A stretch of DNA of 64,000 nt from an uncultured Ruminococcus sp. (GCA_902800795.1 CADCFQ010000008.1:26790-90789); one strand, 5' to 3'; shown: positions 25,566 through 34,284, counted from the stretch's first letter. Numbers and translations: made by a program. The notes: generated by a model not told the origin, from the letters alone.

Positions 25566-26315
25566 ATGCTTGAACTGAAAAATATCAGGTTCGATGCTGA
25601 CACCGACGGAAAGAACGTCGAGATAATCAAGGACATCAGCCTGCACATTGATAATAACAAGTTCGTTGTCATAACAGGTCCGAACGGCGGAGGTAAATCT
25701 ACCCTTGCAAAAATAATCGCAGGTATCGTCAAGCCCACATCCGGCTCGATACTCCTCGACGGCGAGGACATAACGGACAAGTCTATAACCGAGCGTGCCC
25801 AGATGGGTATAGGGTTTGCTTTCCAGCAGCCTGTAAGGTTCAAGGGGCTCACTGTTTATGATCTTTTGAGGATCGCTTCGGGCAAAACCCTTTCTATAAG
25901 CGATGCCTGCCAGTATCTTAGCGAGGTTGGCCTTTGCGCTAAGGACTATATCAAGCGTGAGGTCAACGCTTCCCTTTCGGGCGGCGAGCTTAAAAGGATC
26001 GAGATAGCTACCGTTCTCGCAAGGAACGTTAAGCTTGCTGTGTTCGATGAGCCCGAGGCCGGCATCGACCTGTGGAGCTTCAGGAACCTGACACGCATCT
26101 TCGAGAATATGCGCAGAAGCGAGCTGACAAGAACTATTCTCGTTATCTCACACCAGGAGAGGATACTCAATATCGCCGATGAGATCATCGTGCTTTCTGA
26201 CGGCACAGTGAGCAGACACGGCACCAAGGACGAGATAATGCCCGAGCTTATCGGAAGCGGAGTGGCACAGACAGCTTGTCCAAAGATAGAGGAAGGGAGC
26301 GGTGAAAATGGCTAA
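25566..26315 (+). CDS. sufC: SufC-like ABC ATPase of Fe-S assembly
   Basis: The 249-aa ABC ATPase has Walker A GPNGGGKST, signature NASLSGGELKRIEIA, Walker B KLAVFDEPEAGIDLW and a switch histidine in VISHQERIL. These match SufC rather than transporter ATPases: no permease is near, and a SufB/D-like partner follows directly. SufC energises cluster assembly on the SufBCD scaffold. It overlaps the next gene by 8 nt. SufS, SufU and a second SufB/D gene are absent here. Confidence 0.92.
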   Translation: MLELKNIRFDADTDGKNVEIIKDISLHIDNNKFVVITGPNGGGKSTLAKIIAGIVKPTSGSILLDGEDITDKSITERAQMGIGFAFQQPVRFKGLTVYDLLRIASGKTLSISDACQYLSEVGLCAKDYIKREVNASLSGGELKRIEIATVLARNVKLAVFDEPEAGIDLWSFRNLTRIFENMRRSELTRTILVISHQERILNIADEIIVLSDGTVSRHGTKDEIMPELIGSGVAQTACPKIEEGSGENG

Positions 26316-27234
26316 GATGGACGAAGTGCAGCTCAGGCTGCTCAAAGAGGTCGCTGACCTTCACGATGTGCCCGAGGGAGCTTATAACCTTCGAGCTAAC
26401 GGCGAGTCTGTCGGCAGAAACACCACCGCCAATATAGACATCCAGACAAAGACCGATGTCAGCGGAATAGATATCCGCATAAAGGACGGAACAAAAAAAG
26501 AAAGCGTACACATCCCTGTTGTGCTCAGCGAGAGCGGACTAAAAGAGACCGTGTATAACGACTTTTATATAGGCGAGGACTGCGATGTGCTCATCGTTGC
26601 CGGCTGCGGCATAGACAACTGCGGTACTCAGGATTCGGAGCATGACGGTATCCACAGGTTCTTTATCGGAAAGAACTCCAGGATCCGCTATGTGGAAAAG
26701 CATTACGGCTCCGGCGAAGGAACGGGCAAGAGGATACTTGACCCCAGGACCGAGGTATATATGGAAGAAGGAAGCACCATGGAAATGGAAATGGTGCAGA
26801 TCAAGGGCGTTGACTCCACCAACAGGACGACTGTTGCCGAACTGAAAGCAGACGCCAAACTGTTGGTTTCCGAAAGGCTTATGACCCACGGCGAGCAGCA
26901 GGCTGTAAGCGCCTATAAGGTGACTCTTGACGGCAGCGGCTCCAGCGCCGATGTTGTCTCAAGGTCTGTTGCAAGAGACAACAGCTTCCAGAAGCTTGAC
27001 CTCTGTGTGCTCGGAAACGCTGCTTGTACCGGCCACACCGAGTGTGACTCCATCATTATGGACAACGGCCGCATACTGGCTGTGCCTGCCCTTGAAGCAA
27101 ACTGCGTTGATGCTGCTCTCGTTCACGAGGCCGCTATCGGAAAGATCGCAGGCGAGCAGCTGATAAAGCTTATGACTCTTGGGCTTACCGAGGCAGAGGC
27201 CGAGGAGCAGATAATCAACGGATTTCTGAAATAA
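26308..27234 (+). CDS. sufB: SufB/SufD-like scaffold protein
   Basis: The 308-aa protein has the SufBD beta-helix core with RYVEKHYGSGEGTGKRILDP, then SRSVARDNSFQKLDL, a CTGHTECDSIIMDNGR segment, HEAAIGKIAGEQL and LTEAEAEEQIINGFL, the last being the typical end. The pair sufC-sufB without other suf genes is the minimal two-gene arrangement known from many anaerobes. GGAAGGGAG lies upstream; ATG 26308 was taken over the GTG at 26302. The single B/D protein would act as a homodimer scaffold (inference). Confidence 0.9.
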   Translation: MAKMDEVQLRLLKEVADLHDVPEGAYNLRANGESVGRNTTANIDIQTKTDVSGIDIRIKDGTKKESVHIPVVLSESGLKETVYNDFYIGEDCDVLIVAGCGIDNCGTQDSEHDGIHRFFIGKNSRIRYVEKHYGSGEGTGKRILDPRTEVYMEEGSTMEMEMVQIKGVDSTNRTTVAELKADAKLLVSERLMTHGEQQAVSAYKVTLDGSGSSADVVSRSVARDNSFQKLDLCVLGNAACTGHTECDSIIMDNGRILAVPALEANCVDAALVHEAAIGKIAGEQLIKLMTLGLTEAEAEEQIINGFLK

Positions 27235-27283
27235 TTGTACATATTTTCGGACAGTTATCCGAGCCGTGAAGGGAGCGACAGCG

Positions 27284-27913
27284 ATGATACTTTATGAATA
27301 TCCTCCCAGGCTGACCCGCTCCGGCCGCCAGCAAAAGGCTCTCCATGACCTTGAAGAGCACAAAAAAATGAGATCCAATATGTTTAAAAACCTCATACTC
27401 GGGGCAGCGATCGCCCTTATCGGAGTGACGGCAAAAAATATCGTCGTCAAGATACTGCTGATAATTCTAGGGCTTGGCAATATTGCTGTGGCGGCACTGC
27501 TCTACTGGTATTTCGCCTACTGGCGCCAGGCGGATGTCTACACACGGATCTATGAAGATCACCTTGAACATTCCCAGCGCAGGGCAAAGGGCGCTTATCT
27601 TGAGGTCGTGCTCTGGTATGACGAGGTGAAAAAGTCCTGGCAGACAAACTCGGGAGTGCTGGTTTGCGAGCTTGAAGACCCGAAGCGCTCGAGCTTTATC
27701 CTCAAAGACAAAAAGGGCGGGACAAAACCCCTTGAAGCGCCGCAAAAAGCCGAGCTGGTCTTTCAGGATACGGCGGCGAAGCTCTATCTTATAAACGAGC
27801 TGTGGGAGAAGATAGGCTATCCCCACAAGGAGTATAATGTCATCGAGGATGATGACGATTATTACTCGAAAGAAGACATGGAGTGGGACAAGCTCCACAA
27901 GCACGGACTATGA
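27284..27913 (+). CDS. Membrane protein with two helices and a possible PH-like domain
   Basis: The 209-aa protein has a short cytoplasmic start, two close membrane helices (about 37-75), then a soluble domain starting YTRIYEDHLEHSQRRAKG. That pattern, with strands ending in an acidic tail (EDDDDYYSKEDMEW), resembles bacterial PH-like domains but is not decisive. GAAGGGAG precedes the ATG at 27284; a GTG at 27266 is an alternative. No named family is assigned. It lies 49 nt after the suf unit and may be cotranscribed. Confidence 0.75.
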   Translation: MILYEYPPRLTRSGRQQKALHDLEEHKKMRSNMFKNLILGAAIALIGVTAKNIVVKILLIILGLGNIAVAALLYWYFAYWRQADVYTRIYEDHLEHSQRRAKGAYLEVVLWYDEVKKSWQTNSGVLVCELEDPKRSSFILKDKKGGTKPLEAPQKAELVFQDTAAKLYLINELWEKIGYPHKEYNVIEDDDDYYSKEDMEWDKLHKHGL

Positions 27914-28016
27914 TCTGATACCCTTCGCTGTCTTCGGCGGCGGAGGGTCAAATATACCTGTCAATGACGAATTAACAGGATGCATTTTGGGCAGTGATAT
28001 GAAGAAAGGAAAGGCT

Positions 28017-28496
28017 ATGGGCAAGGAACAAAAGACCAACGCTATGCGGATACTGGACAGGGCTAAGGTGGCTTACGAGGTCAATACCTATGAGTGCGAT
28101 GAATTTATCGACGGCTGTCACATCGCCGACCAGCTGGGACAAAGGTATGATGAGTCCTTCAAGACGCTGGTCACCAAGGGCAAAAGCGGCGGATATTTTG
28201 TGTTCGCTCTGCCTGTGGACAAGGAGCTGGACCTTAAAGCGGCGGCGGCAAGCGTCGGCGAGAAATCCGTGAGTATGATACACGTCAAGGAGATAAACCA
28301 GATAACCGGCTACATCCGTGGCGGCTGCACACCGGTGGGGATGAAGAAAAAGTTCCCCACTGTGATAGACAGCTCCTGTCTTTCGTTTGAAAAGATCATT
28401 ATCAGCGGCGGCAGGATAGGCGTTCAGATAATCATCTCCCCTTCCGATCTTTTAAAGGTCACCGACGGCAGGACCGCCGATATAACCGCAAAATGA
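28017..28496 (+). CDS. ybaK: Cys-tRNA(Pro)/aminoacyl-tRNA deacylase YbaK/EbsC
   Basis: The 159-aa protein fits YbaK in length and motifs: NAMRILDRAKVAYEVNTYE, SFKTLVTKG, KSVSMIHVKEINQITGYIRG, GGCTPVGMKKKFPTVID and a closing IQIIISPSDLLKVT-like end. YbaK removes cysteine misloaded on tRNA-Pro in trans. The ATG at 28017 has AAAGGAAAGG upstream. A longer frame overlaps the preceding gene and is not used. The hairpin element at 28553 follows. Confidence 0.95.
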   Translation: MGKEQKTNAMRILDRAKVAYEVNTYECDEFIDGCHIADQLGQRYDESFKTLVTKGKSGGYFVFALPVDKELDLKAAAASVGEKSVSMIHVKEINQITGYIRGGCTPVGMKKKFPTVIDSSCLSFEKIIISGGRIGVQIIISPSDLLKVTDGRTADITAK

Positions 28497-28552
28497 ACTG
28501 CTTGGCTGCTGCAAGCTGCCGTTTTTTCTTGAATTGTTTAGCGGCGTTGCCA

Positions 28553-28623
28553 AGTGCGAAAAAGGTACCTCACCCCAAAGGGGGTGAGGTACCTTTTTTC
28601 CTGAAGCTGTTCGTTTGGCAGCC
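28553..28623 (+). repeat. Hairpin repeat element, copy 1 (terminator-like)
   Basis: AAAGGTACCTCACCCC (28561-28576) pairs perfectly with GGGGTGAGGTACCTTT (28581-28596) over an AAAG loop, followed by T residues. It starts with AGTGCGAAAAA and ends CCTGAAGCTG-TTCG-TTT-GGCAGC. A near-identical unit lies at 42632-42704. It can terminate ybaK and, on the minus strand, the convergent gene. Confidence 0.85.
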
Positions 28624-28632
28624 TCTGATATT

Positions 28633-29220
28633 TTATTCGCTTGCTCTTACCGCACCTGCGATCATCTTCGCACACAGCTCATAGCCAAGGGTGCCGCTGT
28701 TGAGAACAAGATCGTAGCTGAGCATATCTCCCCACTTTTTAGTGGTGTTGGCATTATAGTAATCCGCTCTTTTCCTGTCATATCTCTTCAGCTGAGCATC
28801 AGCATCATCGAACTTGATGCCATGCTCCTTCATAGCACAGCTTATCCTTTTCTCACGGTCAGAATTTATGAACACATTGAGGGTCCTTACCTTGTTCTTA
28901 AGGATGAAATCCGCACACCTGCCAACGATGACACAGCTGCCCTCGTTATTAACGATATCATGTATGACCTTTGTCTCGGCATCGAAGATACGCCCGGGCA
29001 GATTTCTGCCGATAAGGGATATCGGGTTTGTCAGCGGATTGAGGAGCGCTTCCTCATACTTGTTTATCTCCTCCATAGAGATACCGCTGAGAGATGCCGC
29101 CATTTCAACTATCTGGCGGTCAAAGCATTTTACCCCCAGCTCGGCTGCTGTCAGCTTGCCGATAGCCGACCCTCCCGAGCAATAGGTCCTTCCTATACAC
29201 ACGACCTTGATCTTTGCCAT
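28633..29220 (-). CDS. Cytidylate kinase-like protein, second copy
   Basis: The 195-aa protein begins MAKIKVVCIGRTYCSGGSA and has the same layout as the gene at 24469-25098: P-loop, FDRQIVEMAASLSGI, VIVGRCADFIL, RKRADYYNANTTKKWGD. The P-loop region differs (RTYCSGGSAIG instead of REFGSGGREIG). The ATG at 29220 has AGGAGGAG upstream. The two paralogues bracket the suf and ybaK genes on the minus strand. Substrate is unknown. Confidence 0.9.
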   Translation of the reverse strand: MAKIKVVCIGRTYCSGGSAIGKLTAAELGVKCFDRQIVEMAASLSGISMEEINKYEEALLNPLTNPISLIGRNLPGRIFDAETKVIHDIVNNEGSCVIVGRCADFILKNKVRTLNVFINSDREKRISCAMKEHGIKFDDADAQLKRYDRKRADYYNANTTKKWGDMLSYDLVLNSGTLGYELCAKMIAGAVRASE

Positions 29221-29285
29221 AACTTCTCCTCCTTGCATATAATTCTATATTTTTGCCCAAAAACTTTTGTATAAATCTTAAAATA

Positions 29286-29314
29286 ATTATAATATGAAAT
29301 TCACAAAAAGTCAA
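29286..29314 (-). promoter_or_regulatory. Promoter of the second cytidylate-kinase-like gene
   Basis: On the minus strand TTGACT (29314-29309) and TATAAT (29291-29286) are 17 bp apart. Confidence 0.82.
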
Positions 29315-29375
29315 GAGCCAAAACGCCTTACAGAGGCAGTTTTCCGCCCTTTTTATAAAGATCTGCGCTCCGCAT

Positions 29376-29410
29376 ACACAAAATACCCCCGCCGGTAAAA
29401 GCGGGGGTAT
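29376..29410 (-). terminator. Terminator of the binding-protein gene
   Basis: On the minus strand ATACCCCCGC pairs with GCGGGGGTAT over an 8-nt loop, then TTTGTGT. It starts 19 nt after the stop codon. Confidence 0.85.
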
Positions 29411-29428
29411 GATATCTCTGAATGCTTA

Positions 29429-30868
29429 TTACTTGTCAGTAGGAACGTCAGAAATGTTGGAGTTGCACTCGTCGAGCAGATAGTCAACAGCAGTCTTGTT
29501 GGAAGCTACGCACTCGCTCCACGATGTAGCGCCGCCGCCTGTTACCATTGTAGCCTGGTTAACTGTCATCATCAGAGTAGAAAGCTCGGGAGTTACACCC
29601 TCCTGATAGTCGAATACAGGGTTCTCAGCTGCGAGATCGTAAACGGTGTGTCTCATCTCGATCATCTCATCTGTCCACTTGTACTCGTCCTTGAGCTGCT
29701 CGTCACCGATATCAGAAGCGTTCTGCTTGGATACCTGGAGGCAGTTCATATAAGCTGCCCAGCCCTTAGGATTCGGAGCGTTCTTGCAGAGGAGGAAGCC
29801 GTGGATTCCGGCAGATACATAGTACTTGCCGTCACCATCATCGATCCTAGGCATAGGAACGAACATAACGTCGCCGCCCTCTACGTCACCAAAGATCTTT
29901 GTAGACTCGGTGGTTCCCTCGATAGCCCATGTACCAACAGGGATAAACAGTGTCAGACCTGAACCCAGACCCTCACCTGTCGAACCGTCGCCTCTTGTGC
30001 TCCAGTTATTATCGCATCTCGGGAATACAACGTTGTTCTTTGCCAGATCATACATCATATCCTGAACCTTTGTGATAGCAGGATCAGCCATGTTGTTTAC
30101 AAGCTTACCGTTCTCGATACCGATAAGCGGCTTTCCGGAAGTATCATTAAGAGCCTTGCCGTACCAGTAACCGTCAAGAGCATACTTATCCTCATCGGCA
30201 TTGGTGAACTCCTCGCACATCTCAGTGAATACAGACCATGTCCACTTGTCCTCAGCAAACAGCTCAGCAGGATCATCAAAGCCTGCATCCTCAACTGTGG
30301 ATCTGTTGTAGATACAAACATACTGAGGTCTTGCGTCGATACCTGCTATATAGTGACCGCCGTTGAAATATCCGGCCTCGCAAACGGACTTGGAAGGTGT
30401 CCACAGCTCGGAATCAAGATCGATATAATCGTCGATCGGCTCGAACATTGCCTTTATTGCACCCTTAGGGAATGCATCCATATCGTCTGCCGGGAAAAAG
30501 TCAGGCGAATCGTTTGACATAACAGCCTTAGCAAGAGCTGTGTATCTGTCATCCCAAGTTGTCTGGATGTACTGGATCTTTCCGTCATACTTGTCCTTGA
30601 ACAGCTGGAGACCGGGGTCTACTACCTGACCGTCCTTGGGGTTCAGGTCATAGTGTGCCATCCACTTGATAGTGGTGTTCTCAAGCTTCTCATCAGGCAG
30701 AAGGCTCTGAAGATCAGCGATCTTTTCCTTCTGGCTGTCGGTCAGCGATGCTGCAGGTGCTGCAGAGCTGGAACCTGAACTGCTGTCGGAACTGCTTCCG
30801 CAGGCTGCCATGCTTGCTGCAAGTGTCAGCGAGCAAGCTGCTGCGAGGATCCTTTTTGTCAATTTCAT
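29429..30868 (-). CDS. Extracellular solute-binding lipoprotein, sugar ABC type
   Basis: The 479-aa protein has a signal peptide with lipobox SMAAC, then a Ser/Gly linker and a family 1-like binding fold (MAHYDLNPKDGQ, WDDRYTALAKAVMSNDSPD, then AIKAMFEPIDDYIDLDS). Such proteins deliver oligosaccharides to ABC permeases. No permease or ATPase gene is nearby, so it is an orphan. AAGGAGGTTATTT precedes ATG 30868. Two cre-like sites upstream suggest catabolite control. Confidence 0.93.
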   Translation of the reverse strand: MKLTKRILAAACSLTLAASMAACGSSSDSSSGSSSAAPAASLTDSQKEKIADLQSLLPDEKLENTTIKWMAHYDLNPKDGQVVDPGLQLFKDKYDGKIQYIQTTWDDRYTALAKAVMSNDSPDFFPADDMDAFPKGAIKAMFEPIDDYIDLDSELWTPSKSVCEAGYFNGGHYIAGIDARPQYVCIYNRSTVEDAGFDDPAELFAEDKWTWSVFTEMCEEFTNADEDKYALDGYWYGKALNDTSGKPLIGIENGKLVNNMADPAITKVQDMMYDLAKNNVVFPRCDNNWSTRGDGSTGEGLGSGLTLFIPVGTWAIEGTTESTKIFGDVEGGDVMFVPMPRIDDGDGKYYVSAGIHGFLLCKNAPNPKGWAAYMNCLQVSKQNASDIGDEQLKDEYKWTDEMIEMRHTVYDLAAENPVFDYQEGVTPELSTLMMTVNQATMVTGGGATSWSECVASNKTAVDYLLDECNSNISDVPTDK

Positions 30869-30940
30869 CAAAATAACCTCCTTGATTTGAGGCGGTGTTT
30901 CTACGGAAAACACACGCCATAGACAGTTTTGCCCATAAAT

Positions 30941-30969
30941 ATAATATCAAAAACTTAAAAAAATATCAA
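30941..30969 (-). promoter_or_regulatory. Promoter of the binding-protein gene
   Basis: On the minus strand TTGATA (30969-30964) and TATTAT (30946-30941) are 17 bp apart. Confidence 0.8.
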
Positions 30970-31037
30970 TCGGCATTTTGCAATAACAATTCCGACTCAT
31001 TTTAGTTATTTTGCATATTAGCGGCGATTGCTGTTTG

Positions 31038-31063
31038 AGTAAAGGTTTTCAGTAAACGTTTTC
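31038..31063 (-). promoter_or_regulatory. Tandem cre-like / LacI-type operator
   Basis: Two 13-bp direct repeats (AGTAAAGGTTTTC and AGTAAACGTTTTC) lie end to end. The second reads TGAAAACGTTTACT on the minus strand, which fits the CcpA cre consensus. They lie 70-100 bp upstream of the -35 box, a place more usual for activation than roadblock. Confidence 0.6.
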
Positions 31064-31083
31064 AGTATTCAATTAATACAAAT

Positions 31084-31938
31084 TCACAAACTTTTTACAT
31101 TGACATCCTTCCCGAGCACCCTCACCATATCCTCCGGCATAGGCGAAAACACTGATATAGGTTCATCCGTGAACGGTATGACAAAGCTGACCTTAGCACA
31201 GTGGAGAGCCTGTCTTTTCATGAGAAAGGTGTCTCCGCCGTAAAGGTCATCCCCCAGAAGCGGTAGTCCTCTGTGGGCACAATGGACCCTGATCTGGTGT
31301 GTCCTGCCGGTCTCAAGGGTGAAAGCGGTCAAGGTTAAATTATTGATATTTTCAACTGTTTTAAATGTAGTCGCAGCAAATTTCCCGTCCGCTCTTACGC
31401 ACCTTTTAACAGTGCTGCCCTCTTCCCTTGCTATGGGTGCGCAGATGCGGCCGCCTGCAAGTCCGCTGTGCTTTGTTATCCCCACATAGACCTTGCTTAC
31501 GCTCCTCTGTAACCATGATGCTCCGGCAAGGGTCTTAGCGGCGATGACACAGCCGCTGGTGTTTTTATCGAGCCTGTTTATACAGCGCATGGGAAGCTCC
31601 GGGAAGAGTTTGTGGAACTCTATCTCCAGCGTGTCGTCATAATGCTTCGGCGAGCGGTGACATGGCATGAAGGGCGGTTTCGAGAACACTATACAGTGTT
31701 CGTCCTCATAGAGAACAGGCACGCCCGTATCCTCTGACGAGCGCACCTGTGAAGGTTCATAAAGGTCAATCTCATCGCCTGCAAAGACTCTGTCAACAGT
31801 CCTCACAGTTTCGCCTCTGCGGGTCATGCCGTTCTCAGTGTGCTTGAGGGAGTTTATCAGCCGTCTTGAAACTCCCCTGCTGCGAAGGAAGCTGTCCAGC
31901 CTTTTGCCGTCCTCGCAGGGGCCGACCCTGAATATCAC
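31084..31938 (-). CDS. RluA-family pseudouridine synthase
   Basis: The 284-aa protein has an N-terminal S4 domain (RLDSFLRSRGVSRRLINSL) and the RluA catalytic motif NRLDKNTSGCVIAAK with the conserved Asp, then RTHQIRVHCAHRGLPLLGD. It isomerises uridines in 23S rRNA or tRNA; the exact target is not visible. It overlaps the upstream membrane-protein gene by 4 nt. Confidence 0.93.
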   Translation of the reverse strand: MIFRVGPCEDGKRLDSFLRSRGVSRRLINSLKHTENGMTRRGETVRTVDRVFAGDEIDLYEPSQVRSSEDTGVPVLYEDEHCIVFSKPPFMPCHRSPKHYDDTLEIEFHKLFPELPMRCINRLDKNTSGCVIAAKTLAGASWLQRSVSKVYVGITKHSGLAGGRICAPIAREEGSTVKRCVRADGKFAATTFKTVENINNLTLTAFTLETGRTHQIRVHCAHRGLPLLGDDLYGGDTFLMKRQALHCAKVSFVIPFTDEPISVFSPMPEDMVRVLGKDVNVKSL

Positions 31939-32768
31939 AGGCTGTACCTCCTCCAGCGGCGGACGGAAGCTTTAAGCTTGTCCTGCCAGTAATCACCGAG
32001 TATCTCCTCGGCCAGTGTCACCTTACAGGTCTTATAATAAGGATAGACCACAAAGAACGGATATATTAAGATGAAAAACGGAATAAACTTAACAAAGGTG
32101 AGGTGAAAGACAAAATACTTCATGTGGTTGCCCTCCATGAGCTTTTTCGAGAGAGCCACCGCCTTTGAGATCTTTGCACGGGGATTGAGGAGCATTATCT
32201 GATTGACCATAGCCAGCGATATGATATACCTGAAAAAGATGCCCAGCCAAACGCCTGTAAAGCCTATGCAGAGCATGAGCAGCAGAAGTTTAAGGGAGCT
32301 AAGCTGCGCATGAGGTGTTCCTGCCACCAGGTAGTAGATCCCGTATCCGCCGATAAGAGCGGGGATGAGCATAATGAATTTGCGAAGAAGAATATCTATA
32401 GCCAGGAGCAGAGCCTTGAAGCCGTAGATATTGACATGAGCGTTGAGATATTTCTTTGTCTCAACAAAGTCCTCTCCACGGGATATATCCACAAAGAGCC
32501 TGTTTATGACCCACCACTCGCCGACCACGAGCGGAGTCATAAGAGTCATTATGACAGCCCAGAATATCATAACATCACCGTCATATCTGAGGGCTCTGAG
32601 AGAGAAATACTTCTCCCAGCCCACCTGCTCGAAGATGAGCCTGACAGACGAAAAGAACACGAAAAGAAAGCCTGCTATCGAAAACAAAAACATGGACATC
32701 GAAAAGCAGTTTCCGCCGTTATCACGAAACCTTGTCCTGGCCCTTGCCTTTACCTGCTCGACATTCAT
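31935..32768 (-). CDS. Polytopic membrane protein, DUF975-like
   Basis: The 277-aa protein has about five or six membrane helices. A cytoplasmic start (MNVEQVKARARTRFRDN), a loop SKKLMEGNHMKYFVFHLTFV and the end VYPYYKTCKVTLAEEIL recall DUF975 membrane proteins. Function is unknown. It lies between a histidine phosphatase and the RluA-type gene, all on the minus strand and probably one unit. AGGAGCGG precedes the ATG. Confidence 0.8.
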   Translation of the reverse strand: MNVEQVKARARTRFRDNGGNCFSMSMFLFSIAGFLFVFFSSVRLIFEQVGWEKYFSLRALRYDGDVMIFWAVIMTLMTPLVVGEWWVINRLFVDISRGEDFVETKKYLNAHVNIYGFKALLLAIDILLRKFIMLIPALIGGYGIYYLVAGTPHAQLSSLKLLLLMLCIGFTGVWLGIFFRYIISLAMVNQIMLLNPRAKISKAVALSKKLMEGNHMKYFVFHLTFVKFIPFFILIYPFFVVYPYYKTCKVTLAEEILGDYWQDKLKASVRRWRRYSL

Positions 32769-32789
32769 AATGCCGCTCCTTTCAAAAAC

Positions 32790-33440
32790 TTATGCGTCCT
32801 CTAAAGTGTAGTCCTCCTGAAGCTCATATTTCGGAGGATAAGAGCCCACTATCTCAAATGCCTCGGAGCGCTGCCACATCGAAGCTGTGACCAGCACCTC
32901 GAAGCCCTCGCCGAAGCCGCAGACATAGTCGATAGGCCTAGCCTTCGGCACGCCGAAGCCTGCCATCATATTCATGATTATACCCGAGTGTGTGCAGACG
33001 CCCACATAGGTAAGGCCTTCATACATCATATCCGAGATGATGATATTAAGCGCCTCATAGCAGCGGTTCATAACGTCCCTCACGGACTCCCCTCCGGGAG
33101 GAGGATTGTCAAGACCGCCCTTGATAAACTCCTTATAAGCCTCTGTCTCCATAAGCTCGTCGGCGGTCTTGTTCTCAAACTCGCCGAAATCCATCTCCCT
33201 CAGCTGCGGCAGCTCTGCCACAAGCCTGTTGGGCTGGAGTATATTCACTGTCTGTATGCAGCGCTTCAGCGGTGAGGTATAGACCTTCTGCACAGGCGGA
33301 TACTCGTTTTTCTCCAGCAGATCATAAAGCTGCTGTGCTCCCTCGGATGAGAGCGGAAGATCGGTCTTGCCGATGTATCTGCCGTCTGTGTTTGCCTGTG
33401 TCATACCGTGTCTGAAAAACACTATCCTGTAACCCTTCAT
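32790..33440 (-). CDS. Histidine phosphatase family protein
   Basis: The 216-aa protein has the phosphohistidine motif FFRHGMTQAN, then GRYIGKTDLPLSSEGAQQL, the second Arg in SPLKRCIQT, an acidic PQLREMDFGEFENKT and the second His in THSGIIMNMM. The fold is phosphoglycerate-mutase-like with phosphatase activity. GGAGGACAAA precedes the ATG. Substrate cannot be told; the CobC-like subgroup is possible. Confidence 0.93.
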   Translation of the reverse strand: MKGYRIVFFRHGMTQANTDGRYIGKTDLPLSSEGAQQLYDLLEKNEYPPVQKVYTSPLKRCIQTVNILQPNRLVAELPQLREMDFGEFENKTADELMETEAYKEFIKGGLDNPPPGGESVRDVMNRCYEALNIIISDMMYEGLTYVGVCTHSGIIMNMMAGFGVPKARPIDYVCGFGEGFEVLVTASMWQRSEAFEIVGSYPPKYELQEDYTLEDA

Positions 33441-33573
33441 TTTGTCCTCCTGATAAAGCCCGGTGCCGGGCTGTTAAGATCTTCACACAGCGCCAGCCCT
33501 CGGGCGCTTCTTGGTGCGGCGGGAATTTGTTAGTAAAAAGTCTGAGATTTGATGAAAAATTTAAAAACAGCTA

Positions 33574-33602
33574 TTTACAAAACGATTAAAATATAGTATA
33601 AT
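33574..33602 (+). promoter_or_regulatory. Promoter of the XRE regulator
   Basis: TTTACA (33574-33579) and TATAAT (33597-33602) are 17 bp apart. Transcription would begin near 33608, which rules out the more upstream ATG at 33601 as the start. Confidence 0.85.
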
Positions 33603-33642
33603 GAAATATGTGTATATAGCACACAAGGGAGCGTTCGCTGTT

Positions 33643-34245
33643 ATGGATATATATAACGAAAAAGAATACGCCGTTATTATAAGCCAGAGACTGCGCCAGG
33701 CCCGCAGACAGGCGGGGCTTACACAGGCCAGGGCCGCAAAAGCCGCAGGTCTCAGCCAGTCCGCTCTTTCAGAGATCGAGAGCGCCAAGCGCAGTGTTTC
33801 GCTTGTGTGTGCAATACAGCTGGCAAAAGCATATGATATACAGCTGAGTGAGCTTTTAGGCGAACAGCCTATAAACAGAGAGACCGAACAGACTCCGGGG
33901 ATCCTGACCGATGCGGTCTCGCTCCTGTCCCAGCTTTTAAAAGCCGGGGGCTCAAAGGAGCTGGAGTTCACCTGCTCGCAGTCGCTCTGTGTTACGGTGT
34001 ACCTGGTTTTCAGGCTGCTTTACAAGCAGAACCGCCACAACAGCGGCGCTCTGTTCTCGCTGTCCTATGAGAAGGCTTTTGAGATCGGGAAGGGGTTCCT
34101 TCCGGCGGCTGTATATGAGGAGATCACTCTTTGTCTGAAGCGTTGTCCCATCGATACGGATGCACTGGAGCTTCCGGTGGAAAAGAACCCGGAGATCGTC
34201 TCCTTTGTTTCAGAAGCCGAGCGTATCCTTAAAGCTCTTGGATAA
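33643..34245 (+). CDS. XRE-family transcriptional regulator
   Basis: The 200-aa protein has an N-terminal Cro/C1 helix-turn-helix (ISQRLRQARRQAGLTQARAA, then LSQSALSEIES and a third helix). The C-terminal part, about residues 80-200, is helical and unassigned. The ATG at 33643 was selected from the promoter position and AAGGGAG upstream. It is divergent from the phosphatase and upstream of the apbE-rnf unit, so it might control either; no operator repeats were recognised. Confidence 0.88.
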   Translation: MDIYNEKEYAVIISQRLRQARRQAGLTQARAAKAAGLSQSALSEIESAKRSVSLVCAIQLAKAYDIQLSELLGEQPINRETEQTPGILTDAVSLLSQLLKAGGSKELEFTCSQSLCVTVYLVFRLLYKQNRHNSGALFSLSYEKAFEIGKGFLPAAVYEEITLCLKRCPIDTDALELPVEKNPEIVSFVSEAERILKALG

Positions 34246-34266
34246 GTATAACACATCTCTTATAAA
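34238..34266 (+). promoter_or_regulatory. Promoter of the apbE-rnf unit
   Basis: TTGGAT (34238-34243) and TATAAA (34261-34266) are 17 bp apart. The -35 box lies in the last codons of the XRE gene. Initiation near 34273 leaves a leader of about 12 nt before apbE. Confidence 0.65.
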
Positions 34267-34284
34267 ATTACAAGACCCATTACT

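Noticed and set aside
31084..31938. NRLD instead of HRLD in the pseudouridine synthase as a defect
   Set aside because: The catalytic Asp is present and the residue two before it varies within the RluA family.
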